Positions 6,858 through 15,735 of a DNA stretch of 64,000 nt are shown here, one piece after another. The notes beneath the pieces are model-generated. The model was given only the letters and a program-made list of their open reading frames with translations, was not told the origin of the DNA and did not search any database. Position 1 is the stretch's first letter, and each line of letters begins with the position of its first letter. The DNA is from Sphingopyxis sp. USTB-05. GTDB lineage: Bacteria > Pseudomonadota > Alphaproteobacteria > Sphingomonadales > Sphingomonadaceae. The DNA lies in the NCBI RefSeq assembly GCF_023822045.1, contig NZ_CP084712.1:1674001-1738000 (forward strand), read 5' to 3'. A program made the position numbers and the translations under genes.

Positions 6858-7891
6858 ACGAGATGACCACCATCGCGCGCCCGACGACGCTCAAGGATTG
6901 GGAAACCGATCAGGAAGTCCGCTGGTGCCCCGGCTGCGGCGACTATGCGATTCTGAAGGCGGTGCAGCGCACGATGCCCGAAATCGGCACCGCGCCCGAA
7001 AATACCGTGTTCATCAGCGGCATCGGATGCTCGTCGCGCTTTCCCTATTATATGGAAACCTATGGCTTCCACACGATCCATGGGCGTGCGCCGGCGTTCG
7101 CGACGGGGCTGAAACTCGCCAATCCGAACCTCGACGTGTGGATCGTCACCGGCGACGGCGACGGTCTGTCGATCGGTGGCAATCACACGATGCACCTGAT
7201 CCGCCGCAATCTCGATTGCCAGATCATGCTGTTCAACAACGAGATTTACGGCCTGACCAAGGGGCAGTATTCACCGACAAGCCGCGTTGGCACGACCAGC
7301 CCGTCGACGCCCTATGGCTCGGTCGACCGCCCGGCGCAGCCCGCAGCCTTCGCTCTCGGAGCTGGCGCGCGTTTCGTCGCGCGCGGTTTCGACGTGTCGA
7401 AGGAATTGCCGAATGTGCTAAAGGCGGCGCATGCGCACAAGGGCGCCGCTTTTATCGAGATTTTTCAGAATTGTATCGTCTATAACAAAGACGTGTTCGA
7501 GGATTTCGCGGCGCCAAAGGGTGCCGAGGACCGCCAACTTTGGCTCAAGCAGGGCGAACCGATGCTCTATGCCAAGGGCACCAAGGGTATCGCGCTAGAC
7601 GCCGAGGCGCTGCACCTCAAGACCGTCGATGTCGTCGATGGCGACTGGCAGGCAGCGGGCGTGATCGTGCATGACGTCACCAACCGCAGCGTCGCGCATA
7701 TGCTCGTCGAAATGCGCTTCGGCGAATTTCCGATGGCTTTGGGCGTCCTCTATGACGACCCGCGCCCGACCTTCGAGGCCGATGTCGTCCGTCAGAACAA
7801 GGCGGCTGCCGAGGGTAAGACTGCCGATCTCCAGAGCCTGCTGAAGAAGGGCCAGACCTGGACGGTGACCGAAGGTGGGCCCGAACTCTGA
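6854..7891 (+). CDS. korB: 2-oxoacid:ferredoxin oxidoreductase, beta subunit
   Basis: The thiamine-diphosphate-binding partner of KorA, 345 residues. Cysteines C25 and C28 (WCPGCGDY), C59 (GIGCSSRF) and C207 (FQNCIVYN) are placed as the four ligands of the single 4Fe-4S cluster in this subfamily. The ThDP/Mg signature GDGDGLSIGGNH begins at residue 100, followed by FNNEIYGLTKGQYSPTS. The complex oxidatively decarboxylates a 2-oxoacid to acyl-CoA, giving low-potential electrons to ferredoxin. RBS GGAG sits just upstream inside the korA end. A YdjM-type gene follows after 12 nt and may be co-transcribed. Confidence 0.92.
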   Translation: MNEMTTIARPTTLKDWETDQEVRWCPGCGDYAILKAVQRTMPEIGTAPENTVFISGIGCSSRFPYYMETYGFHTIHGRAPAFATGLKLANPNLDVWIVTGDGDGLSIGGNHTMHLIRRNLDCQIMLFNNEIYGLTKGQYSPTSRVGTTSPSTPYGSVDRPAQPAAFALGAGARFVARGFDVSKELPNVLKAAHAHKGAAFIEIFQNCIVYNKDVFEDFAAPKGAEDRQLWLKQGEPMLYAKGTKGIALDAEALHLKTVDVVDGDWQAAGVIVHDVTNRSVAHMLVEMRFGEFPMALGVLYDDPRPTFEADVVRQNKAAAEGKTADLQSLLKKGQTWTVTEGGPEL

Positions 7892-7903
7892 TTTTCCGCC
7901 GTC

Positions 7904-8857
7904 ATGGATAATCTGACGCATAGCCTCGTCGGCGCGGTTCTGGGCCAGATGGGGCTCAAGCGAAAAACCGGCCTGGCGATGCCGACGTTGATCATTGCGG
8001 CGAATCTGCCCGATATCGATGCGGGATGTGCCATTTATGGCATCGAATCGCTCTCGATGCGGCGCGGGGTCACGCACGGCCCGATCGCGCTCCTGCTGCT
8101 GCCGATCCTGCTTTGGGCGCTGATGATCGCGTTCGACCGCTGGCAGGAGCGACGCGGCAAGCGGCCGGCGGGGCGTCTGCCGATCGACAAGGGCTGGTTA
8201 CTCGCGCTCGCCTATATCGGCTGCTTCAGCCATCCTGCGCTCGACTGGCTCAACAATTACGGTATCCGTCTGCTCGAACCGTTCAGCCACCGCTGGTTCT
8301 ATGGCGACAGCATCTTCATCATCGATCTTTGGATATGGATTGCGCTCGGCGTCTCGGTCTGGCTGTCCCTGCGTGAAGAACGCCGTGGCGCGGCCAACTG
8401 GCAGCGCCCGGCTTGGATCGGCTTCACGGCCGTCTGCGCCTATATTCTCGCGAACGGCGCAATCACGGGTGCTGCCGAGCGCATGACCTCGCGCGCGCTG
8501 GAGGCTGGGGGACGGAAGGATGCGCTCGTCGTCGCGAGCCCGCCGCCGCTCGCCTTCTGGAAACGCGACATTTTCTGGCGGACCGCCGACCGCTACGGCA
8601 CCGCGAGCTTTGTTCCCGGCGTCGGCGGTCACGTCGATCTGACCGGCGCGCCGACCGGAATGGACGATCCGCGTCTCGCGACGTGGGTCAAGGCCGATCC
8701 CGCGGCGCGCGCCTTTCTTTTCTGGTCGCGCATGCCGGTGGCGCAAAGGCAAGGCGATGCGATTTTACTTCGCGACCAGCGTTTCATGCATCCGCTTGCG
8801 CAGGACCGCTTTCAGGTCCGGCTGACTGCGCCCGACACCGCGAGTTATCCCGAATGA
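7904..8857 (+). CDS. YdjM-family membrane-bound metal-dependent hydrolase
   Basis: A 317-residue inner-membrane protein of the LexA-regulated YdjM type. It opens MDNLTHSLVGAVLGQ and has the conserved metal-ligand pattern NLPDIDAG ... RRGVTHGPIALLLLP ... HPALDWLNNYG, with four or so membrane helices in the first 190 residues. A soluble C-terminal domain of about 130 residues follows. The His/Asp motifs suggest a phospholipase-like or membrane hydrolase activity that has not been defined in the family. It follows korB by 12 nt on the same strand and precedes the cyclopropane synthase-like gene, so it could act in membrane lipid upkeep; that link is inference. Confidence 0.85.
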   Translation: MDNLTHSLVGAVLGQMGLKRKTGLAMPTLIIAANLPDIDAGCAIYGIESLSMRRGVTHGPIALLLLPILLWALMIAFDRWQERRGKRPAGRLPIDKGWLLALAYIGCFSHPALDWLNNYGIRLLEPFSHRWFYGDSIFIIDLWIWIALGVSVWLSLREERRGAANWQRPAWIGFTAVCAYILANGAITGAAERMTSRALEAGGRKDALVVASPPPLAFWKRDIFWRTADRYGTASFVPGVGGHVDLTGAPTGMDDPRLATWVKADPAARAFLFWSRMPVAQRQGDAILLRDQRFMHPLAQDRFQVRLTAPDTASYPE

Positions 8858-8933
8858 CGGCTGCGCGTGACGTCATAGCGTCACGTGTTTCAACCGATTG
8901 TCAGCGGCATGCGTTTGAGGCAGGAAGGTGTCA

Positions 8934-10214
8934 ATGAACACGCATGTCAGCCCGCGCCGCGGTAAGGAACTGCTCCGCGCCGACCGTGCCTATCGCTCAG
9001 GCGGCGGCATGGCGCGGCTGCTCGCGCTGGCCCCGGGGGCGCTTTTTCACCGAATGCTCGACCGGATCGACGCGGGCCTCGCGCTGGGCACGATCGAGGG
9101 CCATCTGCCCGACGGCAGCGTGCGCCTGCTCGGCGGCCGCGGCAAGGGGCCGACGGCGGTGGTCCATCTCCATAGCTGGGCGGCACTGGCGCGGCTCGCG
9201 CTTTCGGGTTCGGTGGGCTGGTACCGCGCGTGGGAAGCCGACGAATGGTCGTCGCCGGATCCGGTGCCGCTGTTCGACCTTTTCATGCGCAACGGCGAAA
9301 CTCTGGGCAACGTAGGGCGAGCGCATGGGCCATGGCGTTGGCTCAACAAGACCATCCACGCTCTCCACCGCAACGACCGGCGCGGGGCAAAGCGGAATAT
9401 CCATGCCCATTATGATTTGGGCAATGATTTCTACCGCTTGTGGCTCGACCCGAGTATGAACTATTCGAGTGCGCTGTTCACCGATCCCGCTCAGTCGCTG
9501 GAGGAAGCGCAGGCGGCGAAGGTCGACGCGATCCTCGACCGGCTCGACCTCAGATCGGGAAGCCGGCTGCTAGAGATTGGCTGCGGCTGGGGTGCGCTTG
9601 CCGAACGTGCGGTCGAACGTCACGATGTGCTCTACACCGGCATCACCCTTTCGCCAGCGCAAGCCGAAATCGCTGACGCGCGGCTTGCGATGGTCGACCT
9701 GTCGGATCGCTCGCGTATCGAGATCTGCGACTATCGCGACGTGCAGGGCCCCTATGACGCGATCGCCAGCGTCGAGATGGTCGAAGCCGTTGGCGAGGCC
9801 TATTGGCCCGCCTATCTCGACACGATCGCGCGACTGCTGCGTCCCGGCGGAAAGGCCGCGATCCAGTATATATTGATCAATGATGCGCTGTTCGAACGCT
9901 ATGCGGCCAGCAGCGACTTTATTCAGGCCTATATCTTCCCGGGCGGTTGCTTGATTTCGGAAAGCCGCTTTCGGGCGCTCGCCGAGGCGCGTGGACTTGC
10001 CTGGCGCGATGTTCGCCGGTTCGGCGGCGATTATGCCGAGACGCTGCGCCAGTGGCGCGAGCGTTTCGACGCAGCGGTCGCGGCGGACCAGCTTCCGTCG
10101 GGTTTCGACGCCCGCTTTGTCCGGCTTTGGCGTTACTATTTGCAATATTGCGAAGGGGGCTTTCGCGGGGGCGGCATCGACGTCGCGCAAGTCACACTCG
10201 AAAAGACAGCCTGA
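8934..10214 (+). CDS. Cyclopropane-fatty-acyl-phospholipid synthase-like methyltransferase
   Basis: A 426-residue SAM-dependent enzyme of the CFA synthase family, acting on unsaturated acyl chains of membrane phospholipids. The N-terminal lipid-binding region is followed by the family block NIHAHYDLGNDFYRLWLD and MNYSSALF, the SAM motif LLEIGCGWGALAE, SVEMVEAVGEAYWPAYL, and the C-terminal RLWRYYLQYCEGGFRGG. ATG 8934 is preferred over GTG 8928 because AGGAAGG at 8922-8928 then has proper spacing. It is followed after 20 nt by the serine hydrolase lipoprotein on the same strand. Confidence 0.88.
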   Translation: MNTHVSPRRGKELLRADRAYRSGGGMARLLALAPGALFHRMLDRIDAGLALGTIEGHLPDGSVRLLGGRGKGPTAVVHLHSWAALARLALSGSVGWYRAWEADEWSSPDPVPLFDLFMRNGETLGNVGRAHGPWRWLNKTIHALHRNDRRGAKRNIHAHYDLGNDFYRLWLDPSMNYSSALFTDPAQSLEEAQAAKVDAILDRLDLRSGSRLLEIGCGWGALAERAVERHDVLYTGITLSPAQAEIADARLAMVDLSDRSRIEICDYRDVQGPYDAIASVEMVEAVGEAYWPAYLDTIARLLRPGGKAAIQYILINDALFERYAASSDFIQAYIFPGGCLISESRFRALAEARGLAWRDVRRFGGDYAETLRQWRERFDAAVAADQLPSGFDARFVRLWRYYLQYCEGGFRGGGIDVAQVTLEKTA

Positions 10215-10234
10215 AAAACAGGGGAGGAAACCAC

Positions 10235-11407
10235 ATGCGAAGATTTTTGGCGGCGGTGCTGCTGTGCACTGCGGCGGCCGGGTGCAGCGCGCCCACGGCA
10301 CCTGAGAAAACCAATCAACTGCCAAAGGATCTGAATGTGCTGTTCTGGACCCAGGATCAACGCGACGCCGCTTTCCGTACGATGGAGACGGTTCCCAAGG
10401 TGGTGGTCAATACGGTCAAGGCGGGTGGCCCGGTCTATCCGCTACCGCAGGGCGCGCCGCTCGATCTCGGGACCGATGTCGACGCCTATATGGCGAAACA
10501 GCGCAATGCGGGCCTGATTATCGTGCAGGACGGCAAAGTCCGGTTCGAGAAATATGCCCTCGGCTATGGCGCCGCTGGGCGCTGGACGAGCTTCTCGGTC
10601 GCCAAAAGCTTTACGTCGACGCTCGTCGGCGCCGCGGTGAAGGACGGCTATATCAAGAGCCTCGACGACAAGGTCACCGCCTATATCCCCGGCCTCAAAG
10701 GGTCGGCCTATGACGATGTATCGGTGAAGCAGTTGCTCACCATGACCTCCGGGGTCAAATGGAATGAGGATTATACCGACCCCAAGTCGGATGTGGCGCT
10801 ATTCAACTTGCAGAAGCCGGTTGCGGGGGAGGATATAACTGTCAGCTATATGAAGACCTTGCCGCGCGAAGCACCCGCGGGGTCGAAGTGGGTTTACAAG
10901 ACCGGAGAGACCAATTTGATCGGCGTGCTCGTATCGAGCGCTACGGGCAAAACGCTGTCGGAATATCTTTCCGAAAAGGTCTGGAAGCCCTTCGGCATGG
11001 AGCAGGATGCAGTGTGGATGCTGGGCGCGACGGGGCATGAGATCAGCGGCTGCTGCATGTCGGCGAGCCTCAAGGATTATGCGCGCTTTGGTCAGTTCAT
11101 ACTGAATGGCGGCGTTGCGGGCGGAAAGAAGGTGCTACCCGACGACTGGCTGCCCGCCGCGACGACCAAGCAAGCCGGCATCGACCTGCCAGGACGCGGT
11201 TATGGCTATCAATGGTGGACCAACGACGACGGCAGCTTCGCCGCGCAGGGCATCTTCGGGCAGGGCATTTTCATCGATCCGAAGCGAAAGCTTGTGATTG
11301 CTTCGAATGGGAATTGGCCGACGGCGACCGATCCCGAGGGCGTCGGCGCAGCACGCGAGGCTTTTTACAAGAGCGTGCAGGCGGCTGTGGACAAAGAAAC
11401 CAGATAG
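10235..11407 (+). CDS. Serine hydrolase lipoprotein (beta-lactamase/class C fold)
   Basis: A 390-residue protein with a lipoprotein signal (MRRFLAAVLLCTAAAGC, Cys17 in the lipobox), so it is probably anchored in the outer membrane or periplasm. The catalytic SxxK is S121-V-A-K124, and the expected second motif is YKTGETN from Tyr221. Class C beta-lactamase-related esterases and peptidases share this plan; no residue points to real beta-lactamase activity. ATG 10235 has a GGGGAGG ribosome site at 10221-10227. It is 20 nt downstream of the CFA-synthase-like gene and ends before a hairpin-rich convergent gap. Confidence 0.85.
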   Translation: MRRFLAAVLLCTAAAGCSAPTAPEKTNQLPKDLNVLFWTQDQRDAAFRTMETVPKVVVNTVKAGGPVYPLPQGAPLDLGTDVDAYMAKQRNAGLIIVQDGKVRFEKYALGYGAAGRWTSFSVAKSFTSTLVGAAVKDGYIKSLDDKVTAYIPGLKGSAYDDVSVKQLLTMTSGVKWNEDYTDPKSDVALFNLQKPVAGEDITVSYMKTLPREAPAGSKWVYKTGETNLIGVLVSSATGKTLSEYLSEKVWKPFGMEQDAVWMLGATGHEISGCCMSASLKDYARFGQFILNGGVAGGKKVLPDDWLPAATTKQAGIDLPGRGYGYQWWTNDDGSFAAQGIFGQGIFIDPKRKLVIASNGNWPTATDPEGVGAAREAFYKSVQAAVDKETR

Positions 11408-11412
11408 TCGTC

Positions 11413-11485
11413 GCCCCCGCGAAGGCGGGGGCTGTTATCGGCGTTGTGCAAGGTTGTCGTCGCCCCAGCGTCCGCGGGGGCGACG
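11413..11485. terminator. Two GC hairpins between convergent genes
   Basis: An 8-bp perfect stem (11413-11420 with 11425-11432, GAAG loop) and a 9-bp perfect stem (11458-11466 with 11477-11485) fill the gap between two convergent genes. The CCCCGCGAAGGCGGGG core is a common sphingomonad intergenic repeat. A role as bidirectional terminator is inferred from position. Confidence 0.6.
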
Positions 11486-11489
11486 GACG

Positions 11490-11876
11490 TTAGTCGACGA
11501 CAGTTGCCGTCGCGCGTTGGGCCAGCCACACCGCGACAAGCGGGACGGCGACGCCCAGCGCCATGATCCACCAGGTGTCTGCGAGCGTGACAGCGCGATA
11601 AAGCGCGGCGCCGATCACGGAGCCCGCGACAATCCAGCCTGGGCCGGTGCCCGCCGAAATGCGCATCGCGAACCAGCCGCCACCAAAAGTGCCGATAAAC
11701 CAGCCGACGATCAGCGCGATCGTCGATCCGATCGGAATCAGCACTTCGCCGCTATTGGGGTCATAGACATCGGGCGAAATCTCGCTGCCGGCATATTGGG
11801 CGAGCCAGATCAGCCCGAACGCGACGACGATGCCGATCACCGCGGCAATCGCCGACCGCAAAATAGTCTTGGTCAT
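11490..11876 (-). CDS. Four-helix hypothetical membrane protein
   Basis: A 128-residue protein that starts at ATG 11876 (MTKTILRSAIAAVIGIVVAF) and consists almost entirely of four hydrophobic helices separated by short loops, one containing SPDVYDPNSGEVLIP. It resembles small uncharacterised inner-membrane proteins in sphingomonads. It is convergent with the serine hydrolase and is followed upstream, on the same strand, by the SDR gene after 60 nt. No function can be assigned. Confidence 0.7.
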   Translation of the reverse strand: MTKTILRSAIAAVIGIVVAFGLIWLAQYAGSEISPDVYDPNSGEVLIPIGSTIALIVGWFIGTFGGGWFAMRISAGTGPGWIVAGSVIGAALYRAVTLADTWWIMALGVAVPLVAVWLAQRATATVVD

Positions 11877-11936
11877 TAATGCGCCCTCGCAAACCCTCTT
11901 ATGCGAGTGTCTTAGCGCAGGAAAACGAAGATGGCG

Positions 11937-12671
11937 TTAAGCTTTTTCCATGACCTTGGGCAGCGCGTGGAAGGCGGTGCTTTCGAACCCTTCGACCATC
12001 ATCCTGGCGACAAATTCGCCGACCGCTGCGGGATCCTTGATGCTTTGCGGATCTTCGCCAGGATAAGCGCGCGCGCGCATCTGCGTCCGCGTGCCGCCGG
12101 GATCGAGGATCGCGGTGCGCACGGTCGAGATGTTGCGCATTTCGGCACCATAGCTCGACACCAGGACCTCGAATGCCGCCTTGGACGCGGCATAGGCGCC
12201 CCAATAGGCGCGCGGTTCGCGTGCGACGCTGCTCGACAGCGCGATCAGGCGGCCGCTGGCCGCGCGGCGCAGCAGCGGATCGAAATTGGCGATCAGCGCC
12301 TGCTGCGCGATCAGGTTCAGCGTCAGCAGCTTGTTGAATTCCTTGCCGTCGATCGCGGCGACGGGGGTAAGCGTGCCGAGCATTGCCGCGTTGAGCACGA
12401 GCATGTCGAGCTGCTGCCAGCGCTCGGCGATCGCGCTCGCGAGGCGCGCGATGCTGTCGCCGTCGGTCAGGTCCAGCGGGGCGATCGTCGCGCTGCCGCC
12501 GGCTTCGTGGATGCGGTCTTCGAGTTCTTCGAGTCCGCCAGCGGTACGCGCGGTGATTACGACATGCGCCCCGCGCGCGGCGAGCGATTCCGCGATCGCT
12601 TCGCCGATGCCGCGGCTCGCCCCAGTGACGAGCGCAACTTGGCCCGCCAGTTCCTTAGACGTCGTATTCAT
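11937..12671 (-). CDS. SDR-family oxidoreductase
   Basis: A 244-residue short-chain dehydrogenase with the NAD(P)-binding TGASRGIG at residues 16-23, the NAA motif (MLVLNAAMLG), a catalytic Ser (ALSSSVARE) and YAASK. ATG 12671 (MNTTSKELAGQVALVTG) gives family length. It lies 4 nt after the purF stop on the same strand, so the two are probably co-transcribed; this neighbour pair is familiar in sphingomonads, although no shared pathway is known. The substrate is unknown. Confidence 0.88.
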   Translation of the reverse strand: MNTTSKELAGQVALVTGASRGIGEAIAESLAARGAHVVITARTAGGLEELEDRIHEAGGSATIAPLDLTDGDSIARLASAIAERWQQLDMLVLNAAMLGTLTPVAAIDGKEFNKLLTLNLIAQQALIANFDPLLRRAASGRLIALSSSVAREPRAYWGAYAASKAAFEVLVSSYGAEMRNISTVRTAILDPGGTRTQMRARAYPGEDPQSIKDPAAVGEFVARMMVEGFESTAFHALPKVMEKA

Positions 12672-12675
12672 TGTG

Positions 12676-14133
12676 TCAGACAACCCGTTCGGCAAGCAGG
12701 GAAAATTGATCTTCCAGCCCATGCTCATCGAAATCGGTCAGCGTGGTCGGATAGTCGCCGGTAAAGCAGGCGTCGCAATATTGCGGAGCGTCGTCGCTGC
12801 GCTTCACTTCGCCCAGCGCCCGGTAAAGGCCGTCGATCGAGATAAATGACAGGCTGTCGGCGTTAATGAAATTCGCCATCTGGCCGACACTCATCTGCGC
12901 TGCGAGCAATTTGGCGCGCTCAGGGGTGTCGACGCCATAGAAGCAGCTATGCTGCGTCGGCGGGCTTGCGATGCGCATATGCACTTCGGTCGCGCCCGCG
13001 TCGCGCATCATCTGCACGATCTTGAGGCTGGTCGTGCCGCGCACAATCGAATCGTCGATCAACACGATACGCTTCCCCGCGATCAGCGCGCGGTTGGCGT
13101 TGTGCTTCAACTTCACGCCCAAGTGGCGGACCTTGTCGCCCGGCTGGATGAAGGTGCGTCCGACATAGTGCGAGCGGATGATGCCGAGTTCGAACGGGAT
13201 ACCCGATTCCTGCGCATAACCGATCGCTGCGGGCGTGCCCGAATCGGGGACCGGGATGACGAGATCTGCTTCGACCGGGTTTTCGCGCGCCAGTTCGGCG
13301 CCGATTGCCTTGCGCACCGAATAGACGCTGGTGCCGTCGACGATCGAATCGGGGCGCGAGAAATAGACATATTCGAAGATGCAGGGCCGCGCCGGATGGT
13401 CGGCAAAGGGGCGATGCGAGGTTAACTGGCCATCGCGAATGATAACGAGTTCGCCAGGCTCGACCGAACGCACGAATTCGGCGCCGACGACGTCGAGCGC
13501 CACGGTTTCCGAGGCAAGGATATGCGCATCGCCAAGCTTTCCGATGACGAGCGGGCGGATGCCAAGCGGGTCGCGGCAGCCGATCATGCCCTCTGCGGTC
13601 AGGCAGATCAGCGAATAGGCGCCTTCGACCTGCTTCAGCGCATCGATGAACCGATCGAGCAAAGAGCGATAGTTGGACGTCGCGACGAGGTGGATGATGA
13701 CCTCTGTATCGCTGGTCGACTGAAAGATCGAACCCCGGCGGACGAGTACTTTGCGTAGCGCTGCCGCGTTCGAAATGTTGCCATTGTGAGCCACCGCAAA
13801 GCCGCCCGTCGCGAGATCGGCGAACAGTGGCTGGACGTTCCGCAGCGCGGTTTCGCCAGTGGTCGAATAGCGGACATGGCCGACCGATGACCCGCCTTGC
13901 AACTGGCGCATGATGTCGTCGCGGTCGAAATTGCCCGCGACATGGCCCATCGCGCGGTGGGTGTGGAATTCCTTGCCGTCGAAGGCGGTTATGCCTGCGG
14001 CTTCCTGTCCGCGGTGTTGCAAGGCGTGGAGGCCCAGCGCGACTACCGCAGCGGCGCTATCGGCGCCATGAATACCAAATACGCCGCACTCCTCGCGGAG
14101 CTTGTCGTCGTCAAAAGGATGGGTCGTCAGCAT
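12676..14133 (-). CDS. purF: Amidophosphoribosyltransferase (PurF)
   Basis: Catalyses the first committed step of purine synthesis (PRPP + glutamine to phosphoribosylamine). ATG 14133 gives 485 residues and a short propeptide (MLTTHPFDDDKLREE) before Cys16, the glutamine-amidotransferase nucleophile in CGVFGI. Glutaminase motifs (HALQHRGQEAAGI, GHVRYSTTG, AHNGNISN) are followed by the phosphoribosyltransferase domain with PRPP loop VLIDDSIVRGTTS and the SPPTQHSCFYGVDTP segment. The presence of a propeptide and of Cys pairs in the second half suggests the Fe-S-containing Bacillus-like type. Confidence 0.96.
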   Translation of the reverse strand: MLTTHPFDDDKLREECGVFGIHGADSAAAVVALGLHALQHRGQEAAGITAFDGKEFHTHRAMGHVAGNFDRDDIMRQLQGGSSVGHVRYSTTGETALRNVQPLFADLATGGFAVAHNGNISNAAALRKVLVRRGSIFQSTSDTEVIIHLVATSNYRSLLDRFIDALKQVEGAYSLICLTAEGMIGCRDPLGIRPLVIGKLGDAHILASETVALDVVGAEFVRSVEPGELVIIRDGQLTSHRPFADHPARPCIFEYVYFSRPDSIVDGTSVYSVRKAIGAELARENPVEADLVIPVPDSGTPAAIGYAQESGIPFELGIIRSHYVGRTFIQPGDKVRHLGVKLKHNANRALIAGKRIVLIDDSIVRGTTSLKIVQMMRDAGATEVHMRIASPPTQHSCFYGVDTPERAKLLAAQMSVGQMANFINADSLSFISIDGLYRALGEVKRSDDAPQYCDACFTGDYPTTLTDFDEHGLEDQFSLLAERVV

Positions 14134-14276
14134 GTCGTTCCAGGGGCAGGGGGGCAGTGACTGCGGCGCATATAGGGACGGCAATCGCAAATGTCGCCCC
14201 CCTAATCACGCATTTGTCACATGGCGGGCGAAGCATGGGGTGACAGCGCCGCCAAACCTGCTCTAAAGCGCCATTT

Positions 14277-14657
14277 ATGGATGATCAGCGCGACACGACC
14301 GACCGATTTTCTCCGCGCTTCGACGCCGCTGGGCTGGTGACGGCGATCGTCACCGACGCCGATACGCATATTCTGCTGATGGTCGCGCACATGAATGCCG
14401 AAGCGATCGAGCAGACCCGCGCGACGGGGCAGGCGCATTTCTGGTCGCGGTCGCGGCAGGCTTTGTGGCGGAAGGGCGAAACGTCGGGTAACGGCCTGAC
14501 CATGGTCGAGATGCGCGTCGATTGCGATCAGGATGCGTTGCTACTCCGCGTGAAGCCGGCGGGCCCCGCCTGTCACACCGGCCGTCGATCGTGCTTTTAT
14601 CGCCGTGTCGAGGCCGATGGCGGCCTGACCTTTCTGTCCGACGATGCGCAGGGTTAG
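14277..14657 (+). CDS. hisI: Phosphoribosyl-AMP cyclohydrolase (HisI)
   Basis: Third step of histidine synthesis, hydrolysing the purine ring of PR-AMP. The 126-residue, cyclohydrolase-only form shows [31 protein letters not shown] and the zinc-binding set DCDQDALLL plus [11 protein letters not shown]. It stands apart from other his genes. Its last 14 nt overlap the start of the downstream lipoprotein gene, so the two are likely co-translated. It is divergent from purF with 143 nt between starts. Confidence 0.94.
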   Translation: MDDQRDTTDRFSPRFDAAGLVTAIVTDADTHILLMVAHMNAEAIEQTRATGQAHFWSRSRQALWRKGETSGNGLTMVEMRVDCDQDALLLRVKPAGPACHTGRRSCFYRRVEADGGLTFLSDDAQG

Positions 14658-15198
14658 CGCTGCGCTCACGTTGGTGGCGCTGTTCCTCACAGGCTGCAAT
14701 CGGCCAGCGCCGGAGGACGGCGCGAAAGGCGTCGATGCGAACAATCCGCTTGAAGTCGCGGCGCGCCAGCGCGGTGTCGTGCATTCGGACGCCGTCAGCC
14801 CGGTCGGAGTGTTCGAGCGCACCCACGATTTGGGCCGCGATGCGATGTGCGTCGTCGCCGACGGCGCGGGAAGCTGGCGCTTTGCGGTCACCGCGGCATT
14901 CGGTCCCAGCGTCTCGTGCACCGCGTCCGGAACGATGACGCGCGAGGGCGATGGCTGGCGGATGCGTTTTGCCGGTGTCGACGGCTGCGATGCGCTTGTC
15001 CATGAGGAAGAGGACGAATTGCGATTGCCGGGAAGCCTGCCGGCGCAATGCGCGCGCCTGTGCCCCGATCGCGCCTCGCTGTCGGGTTTGCGGCTGCCGC
15101 GGGCGAGCTGGTCGGCGGACGATGCGGGGGACTTGCGGATCGCCGACCGGCGCGGCAATATGCAGCGTCCTTGCGGAGGCGGAACTGCCTCGAAATGA
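14644..15198 (+). CDS. Hypothetical lipoprotein, 184 aa
   Basis: A signal peptide with lipobox LTGC (Cys18) opens the protein ([18 protein letters not shown]), predicting a lipid-anchored envelope protein. The mature part has paired cysteines ([29 protein letters not shown]) that may form disulfides in the periplasm. I recognise no family. The ATG at 14644 lies inside the end of hisI (14-nt overlap), so it probably depends on hisI translation. The gene ends just before the MerR operator region. Confidence 0.7.
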   Translation: MRRVSAALTLVALFLTGCNRPAPEDGAKGVDANNPLEVAARQRGVVHSDAVSPVGVFERTHDLGRDAMCVVADGAGSWRFAVTAAFGPSVSCTASGTMTREGDGWRMRFAGVDGCDALVHEEEDELRLPGSLPAQCARLCPDRASLSGLRLPRASWSADDAGDLRIADRRGNMQRPCGGGTASK

Positions 15199-15213
15199 CC
15201 CGCGCTGCCGGTA

Positions 15214-15243
15214 TTGACGTTCACGTCAACGGAAACTAGTTTC
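15214..15243 (+). promoter_or_regulatory. Tandem palindromes upstream of the MerR gene
   Basis: A perfect inverted repeat TTGACGT-TC-ACGTCAA (15214-15229) is followed 2 nt later by a perfect 12-nt palindrome GAAACTAGTTTC (15232-15243), 6 nt before the ATG at 15250. TTGACG can double as a -35 element. The first repeat has the form expected for a LiuR-like MerR dimer, so autoregulation is likely. The second could be a separate operator or lie in the -10/initiation region. Confidence 0.65.
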
Positions 15244-15249
15244 ACCGGC

Positions 15250-15681
15250 ATGACCGAACAATATGGCCACGCCCATATCGATACGCCCGACCATCTGGGG
15301 CGCGAACAATTCAGCATCACCGACTTGTCGACCGAGTTCGGGGTCACCGCCCGCGCGCTGCGTTTCTATGAGGACGAAGGGCTGATCAGCCCTTCGCGCA
15401 AAGGTTTGTCGCGCATCTATTCGAAGCGCGATCGCGCGCGGTTGGCGTGGATCCTGCGTGCGAAGCGCACGGGGTTCAGCCTTGCCGACATTCGCGAAAT
15501 GATCGACCTTTACGACGTCGGCGACGGTCGCAAGACGCAGCGCCAGGTGACGATCGAGAAATGCGAACAGCGTATCGGCTTGCTGCAACGTCAGCGTGAC
15601 GACATCGACAGCGCTGTCGAGGAATTGTCGCGGTTCATCGATATGGTGAAAAAAGTCGACGCCGGTCAAAAGGTCGACTGA
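15250..15681 (+). CDS. MerR-family regulator, LiuR-like
   Basis: A 143-residue MerR regulator starting at ATG 15250 (MTEQYGHAHIDTPDHLG). The winged-helix domain (FSITDLSTEFGVTARALRFY, then EDEGLISPSRKGLSRIYSKR) is followed by a coiled-coil dimerisation helix (CEQRIGLLQRQRDDIDSAVE). It lacks the cysteine sensor loops of metal-responsive MerR proteins. It resembles LiuR, the regulator of branched-chain amino acid and fatty acid breakdown in proteobacteria. Placement directly upstream of an acyl-CoA dehydrogenase (54 nt) supports a role in acyl-CoA catabolism. The palindromes in its leader suggest autoregulation. Confidence 0.82.
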   Translation: MTEQYGHAHIDTPDHLGREQFSITDLSTEFGVTARALRFYEDEGLISPSRKGLSRIYSKRDRARLAWILRAKRTGFSLADIREMIDLYDVGDGRKTQRQVTIEKCEQRIGLLQRQRDDIDSAVEELSRFIDMVKKVDAGQKVD

Positions 15682-15735
15682 AGCCTCTCCCCAGGCAAGT
15701 GTGACATCGCTACCTGCTTTTCAGAAGGATACCCC

